Source of the DNA: Congeria kusceri | Taxonomy: Eukaryota; Mollusca; Bivalvia; Myida; Dreissenidae | DNA: 64,000 nt | Reading direction: 5' to 3' | Assembly (NCBI GenBank): GCA_027627225.1 | Contig: CM051028.1 | Coordinates: forward strand, 15,347,201-15,411,200 | In this document: piece by piece, positions 9,783 through 20,448 of the stretch | Layout of the letters: the number at the start of each line of letters is the position of its first letter | How positions within the stretch are numbered: the stretch's first letter is position 1 | The notes under the pieces: model-generated | The model's database searches: none | What the model was told of the DNA's origin: nothing | Seen by the model: only the letters and a program-made list of their open reading frames with translations | Translations under genes and position numbers: made by a program

Positions 9783-12700
9783 CGTCAGAAACGTTAAATA
9801 CGACTGCCTGTTGTGAAAAGCAGTAAGCAGCCGTTTTCGTTGTATAAGAACCTTGCGATGGACGTATTTCCAACATGTGAACCTTCCCCAAAGAAAGAAA
9901 CAAAGTGTAAACCACATTAAGGGTGAACAATAACAAATGCGCCATTCTATCATAACAATAGAACTGCCGTATTTTATTTTGTCAACTAAACATACTTTGT
10001 TTTTTAAGGATAACACTGTTATTGGTTCATTCATTCGTTTGTAAAAACGTTTGTAGAATAGTTCAGTGTTTTCACGTTTTCGCAAATTAGTGTTTTTGCA
10101 TGCTTGAACAAAGGTATTATTTTACGAGACAGTCTTTATCATTTAACGTATCTGATGTATGAAACTTAAATTTTTATTGAAAATGGTAATCGTTTATAAA
10201 TGCAACAATTGCCTAAATAAACGGTAAACTTTCGATAAAGTATACACTTAATTAACTTTGAACGGGTATATGAACGTGGAACATTGATTTTATCAACGTG
10301 ACACTTATAACGTATCTGATGCCGTTAAGTTATTTCATCTGAAATATCTGGCAAATTAGTTCGTGATCGTCTTCTCCTAATTTGAATTCTCTTCCGGACT
10401 TTCCAACAGGCTCTGGTTCATTGACGTTACAAAGAATCTGGTTGAAATGGACCCATATCTTATCCGGAGGATGCGGCCATTTGAATTTTTCAACGGATGT
10501 GCTTCCTCGAGCTTTTTTCATAAAGGAGATTTTAGCATCGCCGTCCGATTCGTCAACCTTAAGAACTTTTCCAACGTACCAGACCCCTTCATAGACGGCA
10601 GCCACAAAGTCACCTTTCTTGGGGACCACGTCTAGTTCTGCAGGTACAGCCATTGGTATAGCTGCAGGGGTGGGTTCCATTTCATGATTAACATCATCTA
10701 TTAATTCGGCTACCTTCCTTGCCATACCATGCCATATCCAGCCATTGCATAGAGTGTCACCAATGATACAAGATTGGCAAAAGCAGGATACCTCTCTGGA
10801 GAACAAGCCACCGTCTTTAGGAAACACAGCGTGTGCTTTCATTGTACCTTGCATCGGAAGCGGATTCGTTTTCTGAATTTCAGCAGCAGTTGTGTCAACG
10901 TCATCTGTGGTGTAGAAACGGTACTTGATGTTAACAGAACTTCCCTTTGCCCAATTGAAAAAGTCGAAAGCATCCTGGATACAGGCTTTTCCCTGCTTTA
11001 TAGCATCACTTGCCTTTCTCTTAGCAACACCACCGATGCCGTCACAAGGGCCCTTACCATGGCCGGATTCAAAGTAATTCCAACGTGCCGAAAATCCACT
11101 GAATCGTTCGGCAAAGTGCATGATAGCATCAAACACGAATCGATTACGATACTGGGAGGAAGGGCTGTCCGTCCAGTAATGAATTTGTCGAGCGTCAGGG
11201 AATATCTCTCTTAATTCTTTGCATAGCTTTTTCATTATCGTAATCACGGCTGAAGAGTTGTGTTGCAGAGCATCTGACACAAAGACAAAGTTCAAGTGCT
11301 CTAGACTATTATCCGTGCCTCTGAAATATACAACCACCGGATGTAATGTGACTGAACTGGCATTCCAATATGCACTCTGGATTTCGTCAGATGTCCCACA
11401 CGTAAAGTTTTCAGCAAAGTCCATTTGCACTATCAGGTCATTGCTCGGTAGGTTTTCTTTTAACGATTTCAGTGCTGTATATTGGGCTGTAACTCTGCTC
11501 ACGTGATTCAGGAATGCTTCATATTCTTCCTTCATCAGGATTATGAAGTCGTCTTTGCTACACTTAACCGAGACTATTTTCATCTTCCTCTTACCATCTA
11601 CTTCTACCCGGCGCCATGTTTCATATTCTACTTCCGCGTTAGAAATGCAACCAAGAAGCACTTCCATGTGCTCTTGCGTCGTGTTCTTACAAACAGTCTC
11701 TGGGTTTTTGGAAATGTCAACGCCCTGTAAACGAAGGCAGTTCAGTTTCATCGCAAAACTCTGATGTCTTGAACATAGACAGGTATTTCTTGACATTGAA
11801 GAAGTAAGTTTGATGTACGCAGGGCGTAGTTTACAAAAAAGAGCCAGCGAAATTTTCTTCTGAGTTTCTGCTTGAAATCTTTGGTGAATGTTAGACATGT
11901 AGTCTGTAAGTATGCGAATCTGCCGTTTTTCTCCTTCATATAATTTTGCATCTGCTTTCCCTGGCATCATTACGCTTACATCATCTTGTTCTATGAACTC
12001 CACGACTTGAGCCTTCAATTGATCCCTCTCTGCTTTCATCCTTGATCGCTTTCTAAACTCTATTACTTTGTCCTGATGTCTTCTCAGTTCTGTCATACTT
12101 ATGCCGGTTTTCTTGCTCACCATAGACACACATTTGTACTTTTTTAATATTTTCCCGCTTATAACACGAGTTGCAATGTTTCGTCGATGCTGTTGTGGGT
12201 TGGCACGACGGCTCGATTTGATTTCGTCTAATATTGCATTGGACAGCACTAGCTTCTTTACAACAGATTTCGGTAGCTTTCTCGGACTTACTCCATCTCG
12301 TCTCAATTCTACTATTGTCTTGCTTTTTGGAGTCAATGATTGTTCAATGTTGTCAGCTTTGGTGATGCCGTCAGCTTCAGTCGAGAGTATAATCTTTTTA
12401 GAAATCCTCTGGCATCGTTTCGCCCACTTGTTTTTGCTTCTTGTAAGGGAAGATATCTGTCCATTGAGCCTTTGGATTTTGCTGTGAGCCCTTTTGAGTG
12501 CATCTGATTTCCGTTTGTTTCTTCGTTTCTGAGGAAATGATAGTTTAACCAAAAGTGTTGATTGGCCTCGCTTTGCTCTTGCATCAGTTTCACTGGATGT
12601 ACTTGAAACAACATTGGAGTGCTCGTCCTCCTTTGATTTCTCTTCAGCCTCAGTCGTTATTGTGGTACTTCTAACTTTGGTTTGCTTTAAGGTCCTTTGT

Positions 12701-13818
12701 CTATCTCGGTACTTCTGGCTATACAGTTTATTTCTTTCTCTTATCAAGGCTTGGTCTTTCTTTGTTTTGGCGTGTATCGGCTTTCTATATCCTTTTGCTC
12801 TGGCTCTTTCCTTCTCTAAAAAGGTTTCATCTCTCGCCTTTTTGCGTTCTCTGTACGCTTTCTGGTATTCTGCTGCTGTTTTGACCATCTTTCTGAAAGA
12901 ACGAAAATGACATCAGATACGTTATATTGAAAAGCGAGAAGGTTATTTTTTCGTATATATTTGACAATGCTACAAATAATGGTAGTTACTGCTTACAATA
13001 TGTACCCCATTTTGTAAAAACCATTGAGGAAATTGTGAACACTCGATTAAAACATTAAAATCCGTCAATATTTATTAGAATCAGATACGTTAAAGTTGTT
13101 CATCAGATACGTTAAATACATTGAATCGTTTATATTTGGGCTTATATTTCTCTTGCCGCCTGCAAATTGCTTTTGCGTTGCATACTTTTCTTCCAAAAGG
13201 TGGTAATCAAAGTAAATCGAAGCATAAATCACAACTTACCTCTGCTTATATCAAACAACATCCACACTAAATATTTTCCGCCATATACAAGCGCAGTAAA
13301 CATACGATCCGAGCGATGACGTGGCTCTAGATGCTTTGCAGAACGGTGACGAAACATAATTACGTCATAGTGTAACGAAATCTTAAATTTAGAGGCACCA
13401 AACGGGTTGGAAAATGTATTGTAATTAATCGATTTAACGTATTTGACAGTTAGCGTATTTGATGTAAATTTTTTCAAAAGCTTCCCAGAGAGAAGTGGTA
13501 AATACATTTTGTGTAGTTTTAATGTTTTCCTTCGAAAAGGATGATACCATGAAATGAATTTCGTGTATTTGTGCCTTGCATATCAAGTCTTAGCTACAAG
13601 ACACATACAAACAAGTTAACGTATCTGACGAGTTCTGTGTATATTTTCAAAAAATCGGATTTTAGGCAAAACTTTCAAAAAGAACGTGTTGATGCTAAGC
13701 AATGTGATTGTTTTCTTAAACGATATTACATGTATAGCCCTCATTTAGTGTGATATTTAGTTCTTATCTATGTATTTTACATACTTTACAACGATCTGGT
13801 TTTGTTTAACGTATCTTA
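9783..13818 (-). mobile_element. Probable autonomous DNA transposon with repeated AACGTATCTGATG boxes
   Basis: The intact 852-aa ORF is flanked by many copies of one 13-15 bp box. CATCAGATACGTTAT at 12911-12925 is the exact reverse complement of ATAACGTATCTGATG at 10307-10321, so the boxes closest to the ORF are inverted around it. Others lie at 10143-10157, 13081-13094, 13101-13116, 13433-13449 (variant), 13452-13464 (variant), 13615-13630 and 13804-13818, with an inverted variant at 9783-9802. Such clustered subterminal boxes are typical transposase-binding sites. The true termini and target-site duplication were not found, so the coordinates are simply those of the outermost boxes. Confidence 0.6.
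10330..12888 (-). CDS. 852-aa DDE-like transposase (or transposon-derived protein) with a C-terminal Tudor-like domain
   Basis: One long intron-free frame. Residues 1-65 are very basic with a repeated EYQKAYRERKKAR / LYSQKYRDRQR pattern, probably DNA-binding. Residues 118-165 are a basic, coiled-coil-like stretch. Residues 350-380 hold KLRPAYIKL and a CLCSRH metal-binding-like motif (C370, C372, H375). The core has IVQMDFAENF (D490), HYWTDSPSSQYRNRF (D574) and FESGHGKGPCDGIGG (E607 or D616), arranged as expected for an RNase H-fold DDE/DDD nuclease. A Cys cluster follows (C702, C704, C707, C714). Residues 757-820 (GDFVAAVYEGVWYVGKVLKV ... FKWP ... DKIWVHFNQIL) look like a Tudor/chromo-like chromatin reader fold. 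Related proteins occur as 'uncharacterized' entries in invertebrates; the superfamily is not recognised. Absence of stops suggests recent activity or domestication; the flanking boxes favour a mobile element. Confidence 0.8.
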   Translation of the reverse strand: MVKTAAEYQKAYRERKKARDETFLEKERARAKGYRKPIHAKTKKDQALIRERNKLYSQKYRDRQRTLKQTKVRSTTITTEAEEKSKEDEHSNVVSSTSSETDARAKRGQSTLLVKLSFPQKRRNKRKSDALKRAHSKIQRLNGQISSLTRSKNKWAKRCQRISKKIILSTEADGITKADNIEQSLTPKSKTIVELRRDGVSPRKLPKSVVKKLVLSNAILDEIKSSRRANPQQHRRNIATRVISGKILKKYKCVSMVSKKTGISMTELRRHQDKVIEFRKRSRMKAERDQLKAQVVEFIEQDDVSVMMPGKADAKLYEGEKRQIRILTDYMSNIHQRFQAETQKKISLALFCKLRPAYIKLTSSMSRNTCLCSRHQSFAMKLNCLRLQGVDISKNPETVCKNTTQEHMEVLLGCISNAEVEYETWRRVEVDGKRKMKIVSVKCSKDDFIILMKEEYEAFLNHVSRVTAQYTALKSLKENLPSNDLIVQMDFAENFTCGTSDEIQSAYWNASSVTLHPVVVYFRGTDNSLEHLNFVFVSDALQHNSSAVITIMKKLCKELREIFPDARQIHYWTDSPSSQYRNRFVFDAIMHFAERFSGFSARWNYFESGHGKGPCDGIGGVAKRKASDAIKQGKACIQDAFDFFNWAKGSSVNIKYRFYTTDDVDTTAAEIQKTNPLPMQGTMKAHAVFPKDGGLFSREVSCFCQSCIIGDTLCNGWIWHGMARKVAELIDDVNHEMEPTPAAIPMAVPAELDVVPKKGDFVAAVYEGVWYVGKVLKVDESDGDAKISFMKKARGSTSVEKFKWPHPPDKIWVHFNQILCNVNEPEPVGKSGREFKLGEDDHELICQIFQMK

Positions 13819-14469
13819 CTTTTATAACGAGGACAACTTTATATTGCATGTTTTGAATTTGTGTTTCCTCGAATCAAGAGAAAAATTGTGTTATTCCGAT
13901 AAACAATATTTCATACTTATGAAAAGAGCCCAAAATAGACATGTTCTGTTTAAACACCTTTCTCAGTTTTGCTTCATAAACAAGTATGTCGTGCTAGGAC
14001 AAAGAAACGTTTGGCTAATATGACCTTTTTTGTGAGATATGGAATGTTTTATTTCCATTTAATTCCAACTATTCCGAGAGCAACAGTCAGCCATGATACC
14101 AGAGTCATACCAAAATTATATGGAGCCTGTTTTTACTGCTGTACATTACTACACTAACACGAAGACAGACATATCATAGAAAGTGCTAGTTTAGCGTAGA
14201 ATTAATGGACAAACGTGTTCCACGGAGTAAGGAAAGCTGGAAACACGCCGTTAGCAATTTAATTTTACTAGAAAATGAAATCCAAAATAACGTTAACTTG
14301 AAAATATTACACTCCAAAAAGGATTTGCCGGGTATAAACAAATCTGTTACTTTTGAAAAATGCCATACATTAAATGTCTTTAAGGCTTAAATGTAGCAAA
14401 TAAAAGCATCTTCAATAACAACCTAAATAACTTTATTACTAAAACATTTTTCAGAACAACACATGAAAT
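13819..14469. other. Spacer between transposon and minisatellite, nothing recognised
   Basis: AT-rich sequence with short ORFs (13802-14023, 13969-14157, 14205-14390) that lack domains or start context. The right end of the transposon probably lies in or near this stretch, but no inverted repeat matching the left side was found. Confidence 0.35.
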
Positions 14470-15070
14470 ATGCATTGTCCATCAGACACAAACGTACCAT
14501 AATCATCCGAGACAAACATGAACTGTGACTATCAAAGACAAACATGCAATGTCCATCAAAGACAAGCGTGGGATGTCCATCAGAGCCAAACGTGTGATGT
14601 CCATCAGAGACAAGCGTGAGATGTCCATCAGAGGCAAACGTGCGATGTCCATCAGAGACAAACGTGCGATGTCCATCAGAGGCAAATTTACGATGTCCAT
14701 CAGAGACAATCGTGCCATGTCCATCAGAGAAACGTACCATGTCCATCAAAGGCAAAACGTACCATGTCCATCAGAGGCAAGCGTGGGATGTCCATCAGAG
14801 ACAAACGTGCAATGTCAATCCGAGTCAAACGTGCAATGTCAATCAGAGACAAACGTATCATGGCCATCACAGGGCAAACGTACCATGTCCATCAGAGGCA
14901 AATGAACCATGTCCATAAGAGGCAAACGTGCCTTATTCATCAGAGGCAGACATGCATGCAACGCGGGGGGGGGGGGGGATACGCCCATATAAGACAAAAT
15001 TGCGATGTCAATCACAGAAAAATATGCCATGTCCATCAGAGGCAAACGTGCAATGTCATTCAGAGGCAAA
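14470..15070 (+). repeat. 24-bp minisatellite, unit ATGTCCATCAGAGACAAACG + TGCG
   Basis: About 24 tandem units of 24 bp, with substitutions. Because 24 is a multiple of three, every frame lacking a stop stays open; this produces spurious ORFs reading MSIRDKRA repeats on the + strand and MDIARLSL-type repeats on the minus strand. A run of 14-15 G at about 14961 interrupts the array. From about 14940 the units become irregular and pass into the 28-bp type that follows. There is no evidence of translation. Confidence 0.9.
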
Positions 15071-17160
15071 CGTACACTCGATGTCCAGCAGATAAATCGT
15101 GCATGTCCTGTAGAGACAAACATACACGTAGCTGTCCAGTAGAGAAACACGTGCATGCGAAGTCCAGTAGACGAACGTGCATGCGATTTTCAGTAAAGAC
15201 ACATGTGCATGCAATGTCCAGTATAGACAAACATGCACGCTATGTCCAATAGAGAAAAAAGAAAGCACGCTATGTCTAGTGCAGACACACGTGCACGCGA
15301 TGTCCAGTAGAGACGCACGTGCAGGCGATGTCCAGTAGGGACAATCGTACACGATATGTCCAGTACAGACACGCGTGCATGCCATGTTCAATAGAGACAA
15401 ACGTGCACGCGACATCCAGTACAGATACTCGTGCACGGGATGTCAAATACAGACACACGTGCACGCGATGTCCAGTACAGACACACGTGAATGCCATGTC
15501 CAGTAAAAACACACGCGTATGCCATGTTCAGTAGAGGCACACTTGCATGCGATATCCAGTACAGATACTCATGCATGAGATGTCTTGTATAGACAAACTG
15601 CGTGCGATGTCCAGTCGAGAAAAAAGTACACGCGATGTCAAGTAGATACACATGTGCATGCGATGTCCAGTACAGAAACACGTGCACGCAATGTTCAATA
15701 CAGATACTCATGCACAAGATGTCCAATACCGACAAATGTCCATGCGATGTCCAGTACAGAAACACGTGCATGCGATGTCCAGTACAGATACCCGTACACG
15801 GGTTCCAATACAGACAAATGTGCATGCGATTTTCAGTAGTGACAAACGTGCACGCGATGTCCAGTAGAGACAACGTGCATGCGATGTCCAGTACAGAAAC
15901 ACGTGTACGCGCTACCCAGTCCAGAAAAACGTACACGCGATGTCTAGTAGAGATACACGTGCACGTGATGTCCAGTACAGAAAAAAGTGCACGCGATGTC
16001 CAGTACAGATACTTGTATACGCGATGTCCAGTAGACAAACGTGAATGCGATGTCCAGTAGCGACAAACGTACACGCGATGTGCAGCAGAGACAAACGTGC
16101 ACTTTTGTCTCTACTGGACATCGCATGCACGTTTGGCTCTACTGGACATCGCGTGCACGCTTGGCTCTACTGGACATCGCATGCACGTTTGTCTCTACTG
16201 GACATCGCGTGCACGTTTGTCTACTGGACATCGCATGCAATTTTGTCTCTACTGGACATCGCGTGCACTTTTGTCTCTACTGGACATCGCATGCACGTTT
16301 GTCTTTACTGGACATCGCGTGTCCCTACTGGACATCGCGTGCACGTTGTCTACTGGACATCGCATGCAATTTTGTCTCTACTTGAAATCAGGTGACGGTT
16401 GTCTTTCTGGACATCGTGTGCACGTTTGTCTCTACTGGACATCGCGTGCACTTTTGTCTTTAATGGACATCGCATGTGCGTTTGTCTTCTGGACATCGCG
16501 TAAACGTGTGTCTCTACTGCATGCGATGTCCAGTAGAGCCAAACGTGCACTCGATGTCCAGTAGAGCCAAACGTGCATGCGATGTCCAGTAGACAAACGT
16601 ACACGCGATGTCCAGTAGACAAACGTACACGCGATGTCCAGTAGAGACAAAAATGCATATCGCATGCATTTTTGTCTCTACTGGACATCGCGTGTACGTT
16701 TGTCGTAGACAAACGTGCACGCGATGTCCAGTAGCGACAAACATGCACGCGATGTCCAGGTTTGTCTTTACGGGACATCGCGTGCAGGTTCGTCTACTGG
16801 ACATCGCATGCAATTTTATATCTACTTGAAATCACGTGCACGTTTGTCTTTCTGGACATCGTGTGCACGTTTGTCTCTACTGGACATCGCGTGCACTTTT
16901 GTCTCTAATGGACATCGCATGTACGTTTGTCATCTGGACATCGCGTAAACGTTTGTCTCTACTGGACATCGCGTGTACGTTTGTCGCTACTGGACATCGC
17001 GTGTACGTTTGTAGCTACTGGACATCGCATTCACGTTTGTCTACTGGACATCGCGTGTACGTTTGTCTCTACTGGACATCGCGTGTACGTTTGTCTACTG
17101 GACATCGCGTGTAAGTTTGTCTACTGGACATCGCATTTTCACGTTTGTCTACTGGAGATC
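15071..17160. repeat. 28-bp minisatellite with multiple strand inversions, unit GCGATGTCCAGTAGAGACAA + ACGTGCAC
   Basis: Roughly seventy units of about 28 bp. The unit is in + orientation (GTCCAGTAGAGAC) for about 15071-16105, minus (GTCTCTACTGGAC) for about 16105-16515, + for 16520-16658, minus for 16664-16704, + for 16705-16760, and minus for 16760-17160. A block of about 160 bp at 16350-16515 recurs at about 16794-16957, 444 bp away, showing higher-order duplication. Since 28 is not a multiple of three, an open frame cycles through three phases and yields an 84-bp/28-aa superrepeat such as LYWTSRARLSLLDIACTFVS. These 60-228-aa frames on both strands are artefacts of a stop-poor unit. Confidence 0.92.
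16618..16704. repeat. Perfect inverted repeat (hairpin), 41-bp arms, 5-nt spacer
   Basis: Left arm 16618-16658 and right arm 16664-16704 are exact reverse complements around the spacer ATCGC. The arms consist of one and a half minisatellite units (…GTCCAGTAGAGACAAAAATGCAT / ATGCATTTTTGTCTC…). It marks one of the orientation-switch points of the array. Confidence 0.95.
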
Positions 17161-17994
17161 GACCACGTATACGTGTTAGCAACGTTTTTTCATCGATTTC
17201 GATTTTACGTAAAAATGGTTAGTTTTACAGTTTCCACAGTGTTGCGTAGTTGCCCCGTAAATAACAGAGCTTACTGAAGTCACTAGCAAATCTCCAACTC
17301 CGGCTGAATATACATTTAAGGAGAGGCAGTTTTCATAGGTTTGGGATAAAATGATCTCGTATGGTTGTTCAGTTGTATTCTATTAGGCCAGGCCTATCAA
17401 GACGCATCATGTTATAGCGTACGTTTTGGCAACTACTAGTATCTTTACAGTGCAATATCTTAATTTCAGTTAAACAAAAGGGCTAATGTGGTCCTGGGTT
17501 GCCCACCTTACTGTAAGTAAAATCTCAACGATAGAAGGAAAACTCGTCCCCCCTTAAATTAGCGCTTAAAATTTTTATGAATGAAAATGAGTTTCATTAA
17601 GGAATTTGGTAAGAATTCTCTTTTGGAATAAGTAAAATAAATATTTCTGAAAAGAAATGTTTGTTTTCAGTATAGCCAGTGGCAGCTGTTTTTTCAAATC
17701 AAATTGGCATGGTAAATTTGGTGGAAGGTCACCGAAAGATCATTTATGAGGAAAAATGTATTAGTATTCAGAAATCACAGGCCACTAGTTTTGCATGGGT
17801 GAATTTTAGGTCTTCCCCAGGAAAATACCGTTACATGCCAAGTTTTGTCGGTATCGTCTAGCCATTACATAAAAAAGTTGTTTAAAGAAACTATTACCAA
17901 CAGATGGCAAGTGACTAGAATATTTCACCTTGAGAATTGTGTGTTCAAGTGAACTAACACTATTGTTGTTGATTAATTATTTCTGTATACATTG
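17161..17994. other. Non-coding spacer, nothing firmly recognised
   Basis: Unique-looking AT-rich sequence between the minisatellite and the next array element. The 60-aa ORF 17679-17861 has no feature of a real protein; the 'ggtggaaggtcaccgaaaga' text has a dispersed-repeat feel but no ends were located. Confidence 0.35.
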
Positions 17995-19440
17995 AAAACA
18001 AGAGTACCATTGTCACGAAATACGACCGTCAAAGAAGCTTTTTGGGGGTAAAGATTTTATAACTAATGAGAAACAATTTAAAAACTAATATGGCTGTCAT
18101 GCCATTTGTACATGTCCTCTCACTGTGAGGTAAGTTGAGGTATCAAACATACAACATCATAATGGGGATCATTTATACCAACTTATATCAAAATCCCTCC
18201 ATGGATGACAAACTTATGCTCTGGAAAACAATATACGACCTTGAATTTTGACCATGACCTTGGTCTTGGGGATGGGGTTCCAGCATGCAACATACAGTCT
18301 CATTATGCTTATCACTCCGTTCAATTTAAGTTATTTGAATATCCTTTCATTCTGACAAAATTATGCTCAGGACGGTCTACGGATTTATTTCTTCAATGAC
18401 TTTTGACTTTAAAGTGTGACTTTGACCTTGGAAAAAAGTGACCTGGTTCTTGTGCGCAACACACTGTCTCGTAAGGGGTATCAATGCTGCCAAGTAATTA
18501 GAAAATCCATCCATGCTGGACAATGTTATGCACTCGACGTAGTCTTAGGAATTGATTTCTTATATTTGACATTGGACATAGAGACTGTTTTTGCAGTTCA
18601 TGCTGGACAAAGTTATGTCATGACAAAGTCTCAGGGATTGATATTTGACCTTTAAATTGTGGCCGTGACCTTGGACCTAGGTATCTGGTTCTTGCGCGTG
18701 AAACTCTGTCTCACAATGTCATTTCTGCAGTCATTTGAAAATCTATTAATGCTGGACAAAGTTAAGCACCCCACAGTCTTAAGAATAAATTTCAAATATT
18801 TAATCTTTGACCTTGAAATGTGACCTTGGCCTTGTACCTAGGGGGCTGGTTCTTGCACGCAATACGCAGTAAAACAATGCTTGTCACTTCTGTCAAGTTA
18901 ATTGGAAATCAATTCATACTGGAAAAAGATATGCTCCGGACAGTCTTAAGGATTTATTTCTTATATTTAACCATTTATATTAAATTATGACCTTGACCTT
19001 CAACCAAGTGACCTGGTTCTTGCATGCAACACGCCTGTCACTTCTGCCAAGTTAATTGAAAATCAATTTATGCTGGACAAAGATATGCTCAAGTTTTAAG
19101 GATTGATTTCTTATATTTGACCTTGACATTGGAACTAGGGACCTGGTTCATATGCGCAACTCGTTGTCAAACAGTGCTAATCACTTCTGCCAAGATAATT
19201 AAATCCAACATTGCTGGACAAAGATATGCTCCAGACAAAGTCTTAAGGATTGATTTATTATGTTTGACCTTTGACCTTGAATTGTGACCTTGGACCTAAG
19301 GATCTGGTTCTTGCCCGCGACACTCCGTCTCACCATGCTTATCACTTCTGTTATTTGAACACACATCCATGTTGGACAAAGTTAAGCTCCAGACCACGAT
19401 TGTCCGAGCGTAATCTCCCAGAAACAAGGGGCATTCCCAT
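17995..19440 (+). mobile_element. Array element with AACAAGAG head and ~180-bp tandem units
   Basis: Starts with AAACAAGAGTACCATTGTCA, the head shared with the other array elements, then carries about seven diverged units containing 'tgaccttggacctagggacc', 'tggttcttgcgcgcaacac', 'atgctggacaaagttatgct' and 'aggattgatttcttatattt'. No coding capacity; short ORFs such as 18416-18655 are array units. Ends at about 19400-19440, where the unit pattern stops. Confidence 0.7.
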
Positions 19441-20117
19441 AATATGACCGTTTTAACTTTTCAAATGGGCGTATAATAAGGACAATAATAACTTTCTAAA
19501 ACAGTAATTGGGTTCAATACACACAGTGTAATACCAACTACTTGTTTTTAATTAATTGGTGGCATTATAAATAAATAAAGAGCACGCACAACATCTTGTA
19601 TTTAGGGGTTATAGTAACTTTTACGACAAAGCACAATCTCTATTTCTAGTTTTAATATACACATAACATCATAATACAATGGTATTCATACAAAATGACT
19701 ATTGTGTCCTGTTTTCATTCACAAATTCCTACAAAACAAACAATGTCCTTTCTTCACCAACTACCGGCTTGTGGTTTTTAATAAAAGACTTCATTTTCGA
19801 CTTCAGTTTTGGTTTTAGGACCTTGGCAAACCAATGTTTATCTTTCAATTGGCTGGTTACTTCTTTGACAAGGTCTTCAATTTCTTTATTTCTTTATAAA
19901 GCACAGTTTCTTGTACTGAAATAAAATAAGGCTTTTACTGAATTGTTTCTTTTAACATATATATATATACTTTATTACAGCATAATAAACATTATCTTCT
20001 ATATACAGGGATTATTTGTGTATTTAAATATAACTATAATAATTATTTAATGAGATCCTTGTTCTTGTAGAGCATCAAATTATTAATAGAATACTACATT
20101 TACAATATAGTTTTTTC
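19441..20117. other. Non-coding, nothing recognised
   Basis: AT-rich, including a short (TA)n run near 19957-19970. No gene-like signal. Confidence 0.35.
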
Positions 20118-20434
20118 CGGGCCCGGCTAGCTCAGTTGGTAGAGCGCTTGACAGTCAATCCGAGGATCATGAGTTCGAGTCCAAGCCCGGCCACATGACT
20201 TGTGTGGGGATTGGTCATGAAATTATTTCTACCGCCATTCTCCCCCTGCCTCTGATTCAAGTATTGCAGTTGTCAGTTCCTGGCATAGGTATGTGCACTT
20301 AGTACTAGTAAACCGCTTACATCAGCAAAGCTTGCCCAGGAAAAGTGTGAGTAGGTTAACTGACCGTTGAACTTGTGATATGACTGAAATACTGTAAAAA
20401 ACAGCGAAAAAATTCCAAACAAACAAACAAACAA
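20118..20434 (+). mobile_element. tRNA-derived SINE
   Basis: The head GGCCCGGCTAGCTCAGTTGG then TAGAGCGC carries a canonical Pol III A box, and GAGTTCGAGTCC (about 20169-20180) a B box; the 3' part of the tRNA-like region is AGCCCGGCCACA. The anticodon-loop position reads CAGTCAA, so the invariant U33 is lost and the anticodon stem does not pair, which argues against a functional tRNA(Asp). A tRNA-unrelated body (tgtgtggggattggtcatga ... cattctccccctgcctctga ... aagcttgcccaggaaaag) follows and ends in a (CAAA)n tail at about 20417-20434. This is the usual SINE layout, and similar tRNA-headed SINEs are abundant in bivalves. Confidence 0.85.
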
Positions 20435-20448
20435 TGCAATATAGTTAC

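Noticed and set aside
14470..17160. CRISPR-like array
   Set aside because: There are no unique spacers of constant length, the units are directly contiguous, and the DNA is clearly eukaryotic.
14525..17277. Many ORFs of 60-228 aa on both strands
   Set aside because: All are readings of minisatellite units; the frames are open because the units lack stop codons, not because of coding selection.
20120..20195. A functional tRNA(Asp) gene
   Set aside because: A and B boxes are good, but U33 is lost, the anticodon stem does not pair and a SINE body with (CAAA)n tail follows.
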